Source of the DNA: Variovorax sp. Sphag1AA
Lineage (GTDB): Bacteria; Pseudomonadota; Gammaproteobacteria; Burkholderiales; Burkholderiaceae_C
Direction: 5' to 3'
DNA: 64,000 nt
Assembly: GCF_014192575.1 (NCBI RefSeq)
Contig: NZ_JACHYC010000013.1
Location: forward strand, 1-64,000
Of this stretch, positions 10,761 through 18,522 are shown one piece after another. Both the position numbers and the translations under genes were made by a program. The notes under the pieces were generated by a model. It did not search any database and was not told the DNA's origin. It saw only the letters and a program-made list of their open reading frames with translations. Numbering within the stretch: the stretch's first letter is position 1; the number at the start of each line of letters is the position of its first letter.

Positions 10761-10779
10761 TTCAAAACACTGTTCCATA
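10761..10779. promoter_or_regulatory. Operator-like repeat 2 (transporter side)
   Basis: The 19-mer TTCAAAACACTGTTCCATA begins directly after the -10 box and covers the predicted start of transcription, a classic repression position. Its start lies 63 bp from that of repeat 1, six helical turns at 10.5 bp per turn, so both sites face the same side of the DNA and could be bridged by one regulator. Confidence 0.55.
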
Positions 10780-10786
10780 AAATATT

Positions 10787-11776
10787 ATGACGAGACAATC
10801 ATTCCACGCATCCCGGCGCAGTTTTCTCCTGACAGGTAGCCTCATGGCCGCGGGCCTCGGCATTGGATTCGACGCTGCGGCCCAGGATTTTCCGAAGGGG
10901 CCGGTCAAGATCATCATCCCCTTCGCACCTGGCGGACCGACCGATACAGTGGGTCGGCTCATTGCCCAGAAACTGCAGGAGATGTGGGGCCAGCCCGTTC
11001 TCGTCGACTACAAACCCGGCGCCGGCACCGCGATCGGCGTCGACTTCGTCGCCAAGGCGCCGCCCGACGGCCTGACCATCGGGATGGTGAACTCCTCGTT
11101 TGCAGTGAATCCGTCGCTGCGCAAGACATTGCCCTACGACACGGTCAAGGACCTGCAGGGCATCACGCAGATCGCGAACCTGCAGCTCGCCATCGTCGCC
11201 CGCCCCGATGCGCCCTTCAACACGCTGCCGGAGCTCATCGCCTACGCCAAGAAGAATCCCGGCAAGCTGACCTATGGCACGCCGGGTGCCGGCAGCACGA
11301 CTCATCTGGGTGCCGAACTGCTCAAGCGTGAAGCGGGCTTCGACATGCTGCACTCGCCCTTCAAGGGAAGCGCTCCCGCGCACACCGAACTCATGGGCGG
11401 GCGCATCGACATCGTGGTCGATCCGTTTCTTTCGGTGCTTCCTTTCGTGAAGGCAGGTCGCATGAAGATGATCGCCACGATGGGGCCGAAGCGCGTCGAG
11501 GGCTTCAACTACCCGACGGTCGCGGAGACGATCCCCGGCTTCAACGTCAATGCGCTGCTCGGCTTCGTCGCGCCTCACGGTACGCCGCGCGCGATCGTGC
11601 AGAAGATCCAGGCTGACACGGCGAAGGTGCTGCGCGATCCCGAAATGCGAAAGCGCATCGAGGAACAAGGCATGGAAGTCGTCGCCTCGACGCCCGAGCA
11701 GTTCGACGCCTTCGTGAAATCCGAAATGACCCGTTGGGCGCGCGTCATCAACGAAGCCGGCATCCAGGCCGACTGA
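10787..11776 (+). CDS. TctC/Bug family periplasmic solute-binding protein
   Basis: A 329-residue extracytoplasmic receptor of the Bug (TctC) family that binds small carboxylates. The N-terminus ASRRSFLLTGSLMAAGLG is a good twin-arginine signal (SRRSFL), so the protein is probably exported folded by Tat. Family marks include IIIPFAPGGPTDTVGR, VDYKPGAGTAIG and the C-terminal PHGTPRAIVQKIQAD. The expected membrane partners TctA/TctB are not in the window. It is followed after 28 bp by a TauD/TfdA dioxygenase, so it probably captures that enzyme's substrate or a precursor. Confidence 0.9.
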   Translation: MTRQSFHASRRSFLLTGSLMAAGLGIGFDAAAQDFPKGPVKIIIPFAPGGPTDTVGRLIAQKLQEMWGQPVLVDYKPGAGTAIGVDFVAKAPPDGLTIGMVNSSFAVNPSLRKTLPYDTVKDLQGITQIANLQLAIVARPDAPFNTLPELIAYAKKNPGKLTYGTPGAGSTTHLGAELLKREAGFDMLHSPFKGSAPAHTELMGGRIDIVVDPFLSVLPFVKAGRMKMIATMGPKRVEGFNYPTVAETIPGFNVNALLGFVAPHGTPRAIVQKIQADTAKVLRDPEMRKRIEEQGMEVVASTPEQFDAFVKSEMTRWARVINEAGIQAD

Positions 11777-11804
11777 GCGCACTTCAACCTATCCCGACAA
11801 ACCC

Positions 11805-12683
11805 ATGTCCCTCAAACTCAAGCCCCTCCATTCAGTCTTCGTCGCGGAAGCCAGCGGCATCGACATCACGCGCCCCCTCTCCGACAGCGAAGTGCGTCAG
11901 ATCAACGCAGCCATGAACGAGTACGCCGTGCTCGTCTGGCGCGGCCAGGCCCTCACCGGCCAGCAGCAGCTCGACTTCGCCAAGTCCTTCGGCCCGCTGG
12001 ACCTCGGCCTCAAGAAAGTGTTCAACCGAAAGGAGCGGCTCGAAGACGAGCGCCTGATCGACATCTCCAATGTCGACGCAGAGGGCAAGGTCGCGCGACG
12101 CGATTCGCCGAAGAACCTCTCGAACTTCGCGAACCAGCTCTGGCACAGCGACAGCTCGTTCCAGAACCCGCGCGCTGCCTATTCGATGCTGCATGCGCTG
12201 GTGCTTCCAAGCTGGGGCGGGACCACGGAATTCGCCGATCTGCGCGCGGCCTACGACACGCTGCCCGAGCGGACCCGCGCCGAAGTCGAAGGACTGAGCG
12301 CCGAGCACTTCGCGCTGCACACCCGCATCCTGCTTGGCGACGATGCCTACACGGACGACCAGAAGAAGGCCATCCCGCCTGCGGTCTGGCCGCTGGTGCA
12401 GACGCACCCCGGCTCAGGGCGCAAGCTGCTCTTCGTCGGCGTGCACGCGCGGGAAGTCATCGGATGGCCCATCGCGGAAGGCCGCATGTACCTGCAGGAC
12501 CTGCTTGAACACGCCACGCAACGCGAACGTGTCTATTGCCACGAATGGCAGGTGCACGACCTCGTGATGTGGGACAACCGCAGCACCTTGCACCGCGGAC
12601 GGCGCTACGACATCAGCGAGCGACGCGAACTTCGCCGCACCACGATCGAGGACGTGCCCGAGGCGCACCTCATGGCCGCCTGA
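11805..12683 (+). CDS. TauD/TfdA family 2-oxoglutarate-dependent dioxygenase
   Basis: A 292-residue Fe(II)/2-oxoglutarate dioxygenase. The metal motif is visible as LWHSDSSF (His114, Asp116) with distal His ~263 in TLHRGRRYD, and the 2-oxoglutarate Arg follows in the RRELRRTTIED segment. Overall pattern (AYSMLHA, GGTTEFADLRAAYD) is nearer to TfdA/RdpA-like aryloxyalkanoate or sulfonate dioxygenases than to taurine TauD. It would hydroxylate a substrate so that it falls apart, with 2-oxoglutarate giving succinate and CO2. The pairing with a TctC receptor and IclR regulator suggests an imported organic acid; the true substrate is unknown. It converges with dusA, 15 bp apart. Confidence 0.88.
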   Translation: MSLKLKPLHSVFVAEASGIDITRPLSDSEVRQINAAMNEYAVLVWRGQALTGQQQLDFAKSFGPLDLGLKKVFNRKERLEDERLIDISNVDAEGKVARRDSPKNLSNFANQLWHSDSSFQNPRAAYSMLHALVLPSWGGTTEFADLRAAYDTLPERTRAEVEGLSAEHFALHTRILLGDDAYTDDQKKAIPPAVWPLVQTHPGSGRKLLFVGVHAREVIGWPIAEGRMYLQDLLEHATQRERVYCHEWQVHDLVMWDNRSTLHRGRRYDISERRELRRTTIEDVPEAHLMAA

Positions 12684-12698
12684 CCAGGGCGGTGCGAC

Positions 12699-13703
12699 TC
12701 AGGCAGCCTGCGCGGACGGCTCGCGAGCGATCGCCATGACTTCGTGGGGTGTGCGCGACTTCAGCCGGTGGTCGCTCCACACCTGCCGCCAGCGCCGCGC
12801 GCCGGGGAGACCGTTGCGCAGACCGAGCATGTGGCGTGCGATGTTCGACCAAGGGGTGCCATGCTCGGCGGCCTCGCGCGCCATGTAGTCGGACATCTGC
12901 TCTTCGACTTCCTCGCGGGAGAGCGTCGAAGGCTCTTCGCCGAAGAAAGCCGCATCCCACTCCGCGAGCCACCAGGGGTTGTGATAGGCCTCGCGCCCGA
13001 TCATCACGCCGTCGAGAAGCCGCAGGTGCGCATGCATCTCGGCGTTGTCGTTCAGCCCGCCATTGATCGAGATCCGCAGCGTCGGAAACTCATGCTTCAG
13101 CCGGTGCACGATCTCGTAGCGAAGCGGCGGCACTTCGCGGTTCTGCTTCGGCGACAGTCCCTTGAGCCACGCATTGCGCGCATGCACGATGAAGGTGTCG
13201 CATCCCGCCTCGCTCACCTTGCCGATGAAGTCGCGCACGAATTCGTAGCTCTCGACCTTGTCGATGCCGATGCGGTGCTTGACCGTGACCGGCACGTCCA
13301 CGACGTCGACCATCGCCTTCACGCAATCGGCGACGAGATCGGGCTCGTTCATCAGACACGCACCGAATGCGCCGCGCTGCACCCGTTCGCTCGGGCAGCC
13401 GCAGTTGATGTTGATCTCGTCGTAGCCCCACTCCTCGCCCACCTTCGCGCACTGCGCGAGATCGGCGGGCTCGCTGCCGCCGAGCTGCAAGGCAACCGGG
13501 TGTTCTTCGGTGTTGAAACGCAGATGGCGCGGAACGTCGCCATGGATCAGCGCGCCCGTGGTCACCATCTCGGTGTAGAGCAGCGCGCGGCGCGTGAGCA
13601 GGCGATGGAAGTAGCGGCAGTGGCGGTCCGTCCAATCCATCATCGGTGCCACGCTCACGCGCATGGCACTAAGTGTTTGATCTTGTTGATCTTTTTCGAT
13701 CAT
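12699..13703 (-). CDS. dusA: tRNA-dihydrouridine synthase A
   Basis: A 334-residue flavoenzyme that reduces uridine in the tRNA D-loop. Marks: VSVAPMMDWTDRHCRYFHR near the N-terminus, ININCGCPSERVQ, the catalytic Cys in GAFGACLM, the FMN/tRNA region VTVKHRIGID and NGGLND, and LDGVMIGREAYHNPW near the C-terminus, typical for the DusA subfamily (U20/U20a). ATG 13703 is chosen because AGGA lies 6 bp upstream; ATG 13664 and an upstream ATG at 13748 are alternatives. It appears to be monocistronic. Confidence 0.93.
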   Translation of the reverse strand: MIEKDQQDQTLSAMRVSVAPMMDWTDRHCRYFHRLLTRRALLYTEMVTTGALIHGDVPRHLRFNTEEHPVALQLGGSEPADLAQCAKVGEEWGYDEININCGCPSERVQRGAFGACLMNEPDLVADCVKAMVDVVDVPVTVKHRIGIDKVESYEFVRDFIGKVSEAGCDTFIVHARNAWLKGLSPKQNREVPPLRYEIVHRLKHEFPTLRISINGGLNDNAEMHAHLRLLDGVMIGREAYHNPWWLAEWDAAFFGEEPSTLSREEVEEQMSDYMAREAAEHGTPWSNIARHMLGLRNGLPGARRWRQVWSDHRLKSRTPHEVMAIAREPSAQAA

Positions 13704-13723
13704 CAGAAATCCTGATTCGGGCA

Positions 13724-13748
13724 GTGTGCAAAGGAGAGAAGTGCACAC
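13724..13748. repeat. Inverted repeat upstream of dusA
   Basis: GTGTGCA (13724-13730) and TGCACAC (13742-13748) form a perfect 7-bp inverted repeat with an 11-nt spacer, ~20 bp before the dusA start. It may be an operator or a hairpin. I see no gene in the rest of the 200-bp gap to the glycosyltransferase stop at 13904. Confidence 0.4.
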
Positions 13749-13903
13749 GAAGCGCGCACGAGGTCATCAAAGAAAGCTGCAAAACGTGGCCGCGATTGGA
13801 CGGACACGGATTGCACATCTGGCCTCATTTTCCCAGCTACCAAGCGCCAGGTGGCGCGTATGGACGGCGCGGCGGCTTCTACCGGTTTCGCCCGAGGCGA
13901 TCG

Positions 13904-15010
13904 TCACTCGTGAACAGGAACGGAACCCGAGGCTCGAACGCTTCCAACGGTCTGTTCGATCGCCTTCCGGATCTTCAGGAACACCGTGCGGCTGCTGAAC
14001 GGCTGCACCGAAGCGCGCACGGCTTCCGGAGACGGCAACAACGATCGATTGACCGCCAGCGCTTGCAGCCGGCTTGCCAGGGCGTCGTTGTCATCCACGG
14101 GATAGAGCCACCCGTTGCGCCCGGGCCGGACGATGTCCGACGGGCCGGATACGCAGTCGCTGCTCAGGCACGGAATGCCCCGCGCCATCGCCTCGATCAG
14201 CACCATCGGGAACCCCTCGAAAGCCGAGCAGAGAACGAGCAGATCCGCGCTGTTGAGGGCAGCCCAGGGATCCGGCTGCCAGCCGAGCCAGTCGACGCGA
14301 TCGGCGATGCCCAGATCATCGGCAAGGGTTTCGAGCTTGCCCGCGTCCTCGGAGAGACAGACGCTTCCGACGATCTGCAGCCGCCAATCGCCATCGATCG
14401 TGGCGAGGGCCCGCAGGAGATCGTCGGTCCGCTTCTGGCCTCCGACGGTGAGACGGCCGATGTGGACGATCCGCAATGGACCTTGTCCACCACGCGGGAC
14501 AGGCGCGATCCCATTCATGCGCGTGCCGTTGTGCACCAGGTGGACGTTCTCGGGCCGGACGCCCTCCAGCTTTCGGATCGATTCCGCGATGGGACGGCTG
14601 ATGCAGATGTGGCCGTGCGCGTAGCGCAGCAGCCTGATCCGCTGATCTAGCGCGTCGGAGAAATGCAGCCACGCCATGACCGGCCGCTTCAGCCCCGCCA
14701 GAAAGAGCGCGAGCCTCGCAAGCGGAACGGACGAGCTGTAGATGACGACGACCGCGTCGGGCCGCTGCTGCCGGCACTCGCGAATGATCGAGGGCAGACC
14801 CTGCAAGGCCTGCCGCTTCAACGATGTAGACCCGTTCGAGACCTCGGTGTAGTCCAGCCCTTCGTGCCAACTGGGGTCGACTGCGCTGGGGCATAGCGCC
14901 AGCACCCTGACGTGATCACCGTTTGCTTTCGCTTCCTGCGCCAGCGATTGCACGCAAGTCTCGATTCCACCCTGACCGCTCAAGGTCCCTACAACAACAA
15001 GTATTTCCAT
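13904..15010 (-). CDS. Glycosyltransferase family 4
   Basis: A 368-residue GT-B glycosyltransferase. The N-terminal acceptor domain starts MEILVVVGTLSGQGGIET; the donor domain shows IVHIGRLTVGGQKRTDDLL and the EX7E-type element with SAFEGFPMVLIEAMARGIP, where the two Glu residues bind the nucleotide-sugar. It resembles LPS-core galactosyltransferases and other cytoplasmic envelope-polysaccharide enzymes. It stands alone: no other LPS or capsule genes are near. ATG 15010 is chosen (GGTGGG upstream). Donor and acceptor sugars cannot be told. Confidence 0.85.
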   Translation of the reverse strand: MEILVVVGTLSGQGGIETCVQSLAQEAKANGDHVRVLALCPSAVDPSWHEGLDYTEVSNGSTSLKRQALQGLPSIIRECRQQRPDAVVVIYSSSVPLARLALFLAGLKRPVMAWLHFSDALDQRIRLLRYAHGHICISRPIAESIRKLEGVRPENVHLVHNGTRMNGIAPVPRGGQGPLRIVHIGRLTVGGQKRTDDLLRALATIDGDWRLQIVGSVCLSEDAGKLETLADDLGIADRVDWLGWQPDPWAALNSADLLVLCSAFEGFPMVLIEAMARGIPCLSSDCVSGPSDIVRPGRNGWLYPVDDNDALASRLQALAVNRSLLPSPEAVRASVQPFSSRTVFLKIRKAIEQTVGSVRASGSVPVHE

Positions 15011-15142
15011 ACGCCCACCGACCCGCCAACGCACGCCGCCCCTTTTCGGACGGGCCAGACTAGGTTCGGGGTTTCGCCGATCTTGTCGGACAAGAGGCCG
15101 TCTTCGCGACGCGAGCCATCCGACCCACGCCGACGTCGGGCC

Positions 15143-15535
15143 TCAACGCACTGTCGACCAGACGGTGGCGCGGCACCTTGGCTGCTCGTTGGGCGGCAGG
15201 AAGTTGCAGTTATCGAGGGCTCGCCGCTGCATGTCGCTCAGCCTTGGCTGATTGCGCCGCGGAGGGGGTGGCTGGTGCCAGTTCGGGGGCGGTGGCTGGT
15301 GCCAGTGCGGTGGTGGCTGATGCCAGTTCTGACCCGGCCCGTGGCGCACCCATCGCCTTCCCTGGCCGCGCTGCCAGCCCCGGTCCCACATGCAGCGCTC
15401 GAAGTTGTGGCTCCTGCTGCAGAAATGGAGATCGCGATCGAACTGCGGGCTGTTCTGCCACGCCGCCGCTGTTCCGGAACCCGTGAGGCCCGCGAGGGCC
15501 AGCAGGGCCGCTGTGATCAGTTTCTTCATGGTCAT
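15143..15535 (-). CDS. Secreted His/Pro-rich protein with WHQPPP repeats
   Basis: An unrecognised 130-residue protein. A Sec signal peptide (KKLITAALLALAGLTGSGTAAA) is followed by a region with two Cys (C39, C48), a low-complexity block at residues ~70-97 made of three WHQPPP-type units, and a C-terminal part with two more Cys (C110, C121), so two periplasmic disulfides are possible. The His-rich repeats could bind metal, but that is speculation. ATG 15535 or 15529 may be the start. The next gene downstream of its promoter side is a small membrane protein on the same strand. Confidence 0.7.
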   Translation of the reverse strand: MTMKKLITAALLALAGLTGSGTAAAWQNSPQFDRDLHFCSRSHNFERCMWDRGWQRGQGRRWVRHGPGQNWHQPPPHWHQPPPPNWHQPPPPRRNQPRLSDMQRRALDNCNFLPPNEQPRCRATVWSTVR

Positions 15536-15556
15536 TGGATTCTGCGCCCCGGCCGT

Positions 15557-15721
15557 TCAGATCTCGTGAAGTTCGGTGTTGTTGATGATCAGCTTCAAGA
15601 AGTAGTAAGCGAAGAACGGTGTGGCGAGCCCGAAGGTGATCACGATCAGGATGGCCCAGAGCAGCGCCTGCACGAAGATGTCGCCAAAACCGAGCTTGTT
15701 CACGAACTTGTACTTGGCCAT
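15557..15721 (-). CDS. Small conserved membrane protein (DUF6693-like)
   Basis: A 54-residue protein, MAKYKFVNKLGFGDIF followed by one long hydrophobic stretch (about 25 residues) and a polar tail ending NNTELHEI. AAGGA lies 7 bp before ATG 15721, so the start is secure. It resembles a family of short inner-membrane proteins of unknown function that I tentatively equate with DUF6693. It lies 21 bp upstream of the WHQPPP-protein gene on the same strand. Confidence 0.7.
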   Translation of the reverse strand: MAKYKFVNKLGFGDIFVQALLWAILIVITFGLATPFFAYYFLKLIINNTELHEI

Positions 15722-15859
15722 TGGGAGTCCTTCAGGATGGAGGTGCTGAAAGTATGTCAATCAACGCTCCAGGGCGCGAACTCCCGACGGCTTGACAAAA
15801 CCCCCGATGGGCTGGGCCCTGCAGGCAGGCGGCAGAAGTGCTAAGGTGCCGGACCCCTC

Positions 15860-15873
15860 GGGTTAACCCCTAA
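15860..15873. promoter_or_regulatory. GGGTT-type palindrome before the first MFS gene
   Basis: The perfect palindrome GGGTTAACCC (15860-15869) continues as CTAA. A similar GGGTTTTCCCTAA lies before the second MFS gene (17123-17135). The shared pattern suggests a common regulator, but none is encoded next to them. Confidence 0.35.
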
Positions 15874-15894
15874 AACAAGCGCCGAAAGTCCGTC

Positions 15895-17118
15895 TTGCCG
15901 CACACCCACGCACCCGCCCCTGCCGGACTTTCCACCGGCCTCACTCTTCTCTTCGCCGTGGCATGCGGCCTCTGCGTCGCCAACATCTACTTCGCGCAGC
16001 CGCTGATCGGGCCGATTGCAGCAACGCTGCAGCTCCACGCAGGCCTCGCGGGGTTGATCATGACGCTCACGCAGCTCGGCTACGGAACCGGCCTGCTGCT
16101 GCTCGTGCCGCTCGCCGACGTGGTCGAAAACCGCCGGCTGATCATCTTCGCGATGGTTGGTGCGGTGCTGGGGCTGGTGGGGATCGCGCTGTCGAATTCC
16201 GCGGCGACCTTCCTCGCCGCATCCTTCCTGGTCGGGACTTGCGCGGTGGCAGCGCAGGTTCTGGTCCCGCTGGCTTCGCATCTGGTGCCCGAAGCAACGC
16301 GCGGCAAGGTGGTCGGCAACATCATGGCGGGGCTGCTCGCGGGGATCATGCTCGCGCGACCGTTCTCCAGCGTGGTGGCTTCGGCGCTTGGATGGCGCGC
16401 AGTGTTCGCGATCTCCGCAGCGCTGATGGCGGTGCTCGCCGTCGTGCTCTGGCGCGCACTGCCGGTACGGCGGCCACATGCCTCGTTCGGCTATGCGCGC
16501 ACGATGGCATCGCTTCCGGGCATCGTCTGGAACACACCCTTGCTGCGACGCCGGGCCTTCTACCAGGGAATGATGTTCGCGGGCTTCCAGGCGTTCTGGA
16601 CTGCGGTGCCACTGGCGCTCGCGCACGAGTTCAACATGGGGCAAGCCGGCATCGCGCTCTTCGCGCTCGCGGGCGCGGCCGGCGCGCTTGCCGCGCCGTG
16701 GGCCGGTCGGCTGGCAGATCGAGGACTGACGCGACCTGCGACTGGCTGGGCCATGGCTGCCGCGCTGCTGTCCTTCGCACTGGGTGCCGTCGGGGTGCAT
16801 TTCAGGTCGCTGACGGCGCTGGTCGCAGCCGGCATCCTGCTCGACGGCGCGGTGCAACTGTGCAACGTGCTCAGCCTGCGCAGCCTCTACGTGCTCGCGC
16901 CCGAATTGCGCGGACGACTCAACGGGCTGTTTCTCACCTTCATCTTCCTGTGCGCTGCGGTGGCATCCGGACTGGCGGCGGCCATCTATGCCTTCCACGG
17001 CTGGAACGGGCTGAGCCTGCTGGGCGGCGGCTTCGCGGTGGTCGCGCTGTTGTTTTATGCAACAGAGTTCCGCCGGAATGCCCTTCTGCGGGCCACTTCG
17101 GAGCGGCTCCCGGGATAA
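15895..17118 (+). CDS. MFS transporter (drug/metabolite exporter)
   Basis: A 407-residue major facilitator protein with about 12 hydrophobic segments. Marks include ANIYFAQPLIGPIA in TM1 and the loop LADVVENRRLI in the position of the DHA1 motif A. The family is proton-driven drug or metabolite efflux; the substrate is unknown. The start is TTG 15895, the only near in-frame initiator before TM1; no good ribosome site is seen. The second MFS gene follows 32 bp later. Confidence 0.82.
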   Translation: MPHTHAPAPAGLSTGLTLLFAVACGLCVANIYFAQPLIGPIAATLQLHAGLAGLIMTLTQLGYGTGLLLLVPLADVVENRRLIIFAMVGAVLGLVGIALSNSAATFLAASFLVGTCAVAAQVLVPLASHLVPEATRGKVVGNIMAGLLAGIMLARPFSSVVASALGWRAVFAISAALMAVLAVVLWRALPVRRPHASFGYARTMASLPGIVWNTPLLRRRAFYQGMMFAGFQAFWTAVPLALAHEFNMGQAGIALFALAGAAGALAAPWAGRLADRGLTRPATGWAMAAALLSFALGAVGVHFRSLTALVAAGILLDGAVQLCNVLSLRSLYVLAPELRGRLNGLFLTFIFLCAAVASGLAAAIYAFHGWNGLSLLGGGFAVVALLFYATEFRRNALLRATSERLPG

Positions 17119-17121
17119 TTC

Positions 17122-17135
17122 AGGGTTTTCCCTAA
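17122..17135. promoter_or_regulatory. AGGGTTTTCCCT palindrome before the second MFS gene
   Basis: AGGG-TTTT-CCCT (17122-17133) followed by AA lies between the two MFS genes, 17 bp before ATG 17151. It is a related version of the motif at 15860. It could be an operator, or part of a promoter for the second gene. Confidence 0.35.
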
Positions 17136-17150
17136 TCACCCGCCGCCCGA

Positions 17151-18353
17151 ATGACCGCCGCCGCCGAGACGCCACCCGCTTCCTCCCGCATGCCCATCGC
17201 CCTGCTGGCGCTCGCCGCCGCAGCCTTTGCGATCGGCACCAGCGAATTCGTCGTGATGGGCTTGCTGCCCGACATGGCGCTCGACCTTGGCGTCACCCTG
17301 TCGCAGGCGGGCCTCCTGGTCACGGGCTACGCCATGGGCGTGGTCGTCGGCGCACCGGTCTTCGCGGTGGCGACCGCGCGGTTGCCCCGCAAGGCCACGC
17401 TCATCGCGCTGGCGTCGCTCTTCGTGCTGGGCAATCTGTTGTGCGCGCTGGCGCCGAACTACGGGCTGCTGATGGCTGCGCGCGTGGTCACCGCTCTGGC
17501 GCACGGCACCTTCTTCGGCATCGGATCTGTGGTCGCCGCCGGGCTGGTGGCACCCAACAAGCGCGCACAGGCCATCGCGCTGATGTTCACCGGGCTCACG
17601 CTCGCCAACGTGCTGGGCGTACCGCTCGGCCGCATCATCGGCGAGCACTACGGCTGGCGCATGACCTTCGCAGCCATCGTGCTGATCGCACTCGCGGCGG
17701 TCGCCTCGCTCGTGGCGCTGCTGCCGCGGCACATCGAAATGCAGAAGGGCAACATCCTGCGTGAGTTCACCGTGCTTGCGGACGGCCGCGTGCTGCTGGC
17801 ACTCGCGACCAGCGCGCTGGCCTCGGCGAGCCTGTTCGTCGTCTTCACCTACATCGCGCCGCTGCTCACGCAGGTGAGCGGCTTTTCGACCTCGGCGGTC
17901 GCGCCGATCCTGCTTCTGCTGGGCGTCGGGCTCACCATTGGCAGTACCGTCGGCGGACGGCTCGGCGACAGGCGACTCGTGCCTTCCTTGCTGCTCGTGC
18001 TGGGCCTCAACGCACTGACGCTCGGGTTGATGCACTTCCTGCTGCCGATGCGCGCGCCGACCGTCGCGATGATGCTGCTGTGGACCACGCTGTCCTTCGC
18101 GCTCGTACCGCTCCTGCAGACGCTCATCGTCCAGCACGCGAGCGCCGCGCCCAATCTCGCTTCGACGCTGAACCAGGGCGCCTTCAATCTCGGCAATGCG
18201 ACCGGCGCGTGGATCGGCAGCGGCATGCTTGCCGCCGGTGCGCCGCTGGCGGACCTGCCGTGGGCCGGTGCCGCCATCACTCTCTGCGCGCTCGTTCTGG
18301 CCGCATGGAGCAGCCGTCTTGGCGACCGTGCGCCTTCCCTGCAAGCCGCTTGA
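17151..18353 (+). CDS. MFS transporter, AraJ/NepI-like DHA1 exporter
   Basis: A 400-residue 12-TM exporter of the AraJ/SotB/NepI group of DHA1 transporters. The diagnostic IGTSEFVVMGLLPDMA lies at the first transmembrane segment, and GRIIGEHYGWRMTF in the middle is typical. Relatives export sugars, purine nucleosides or arabinose-like compounds. It follows the other MFS gene on the same strand, so the two may be co-expressed. Substrate unknown. Confidence 0.85.
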   Translation: MTAAAETPPASSRMPIALLALAAAAFAIGTSEFVVMGLLPDMALDLGVTLSQAGLLVTGYAMGVVVGAPVFAVATARLPRKATLIALASLFVLGNLLCALAPNYGLLMAARVVTALAHGTFFGIGSVVAAGLVAPNKRAQAIALMFTGLTLANVLGVPLGRIIGEHYGWRMTFAAIVLIALAAVASLVALLPRHIEMQKGNILREFTVLADGRVLLALATSALASASLFVVFTYIAPLLTQVSGFSTSAVAPILLLLGVGLTIGSTVGGRLGDRRLVPSLLLVLGLNALTLGLMHFLLPMRAPTVAMMLLWTTLSFALVPLLQTLIVQHASAAPNLASTLNQGAFNLGNATGAWIGSGMLAAGAPLADLPWAGAAITLCALVLAAWSSRLGDRAPSLQAA

Positions 18354-18522
18354 CGCGGCAACTCAGCCGTTGGCACATCCCTGCTTGCTCAGGCTAGGGA
18401 AGTCACCAATCAATCAACGCATCTGAGTATCGATAGCGGCAATCCGAGTACCAAACCCGCAATTCGCAGTCTCCAGAATCTGACCACGGCGACCCGCCGT
18501 CGTCGATCCCAAGGAGACAAAC

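Noticed and set aside
15245..15328. Short CRISPR-like repeats
   Set aside because: They are in-frame coding repeats without spacers.
18370..18388. Sigma-54-like TTGGCAC...TTGC before the polyol operon
   Set aside because: The GG-to-GC spacing is 9 or 13 bp, not the required 10.
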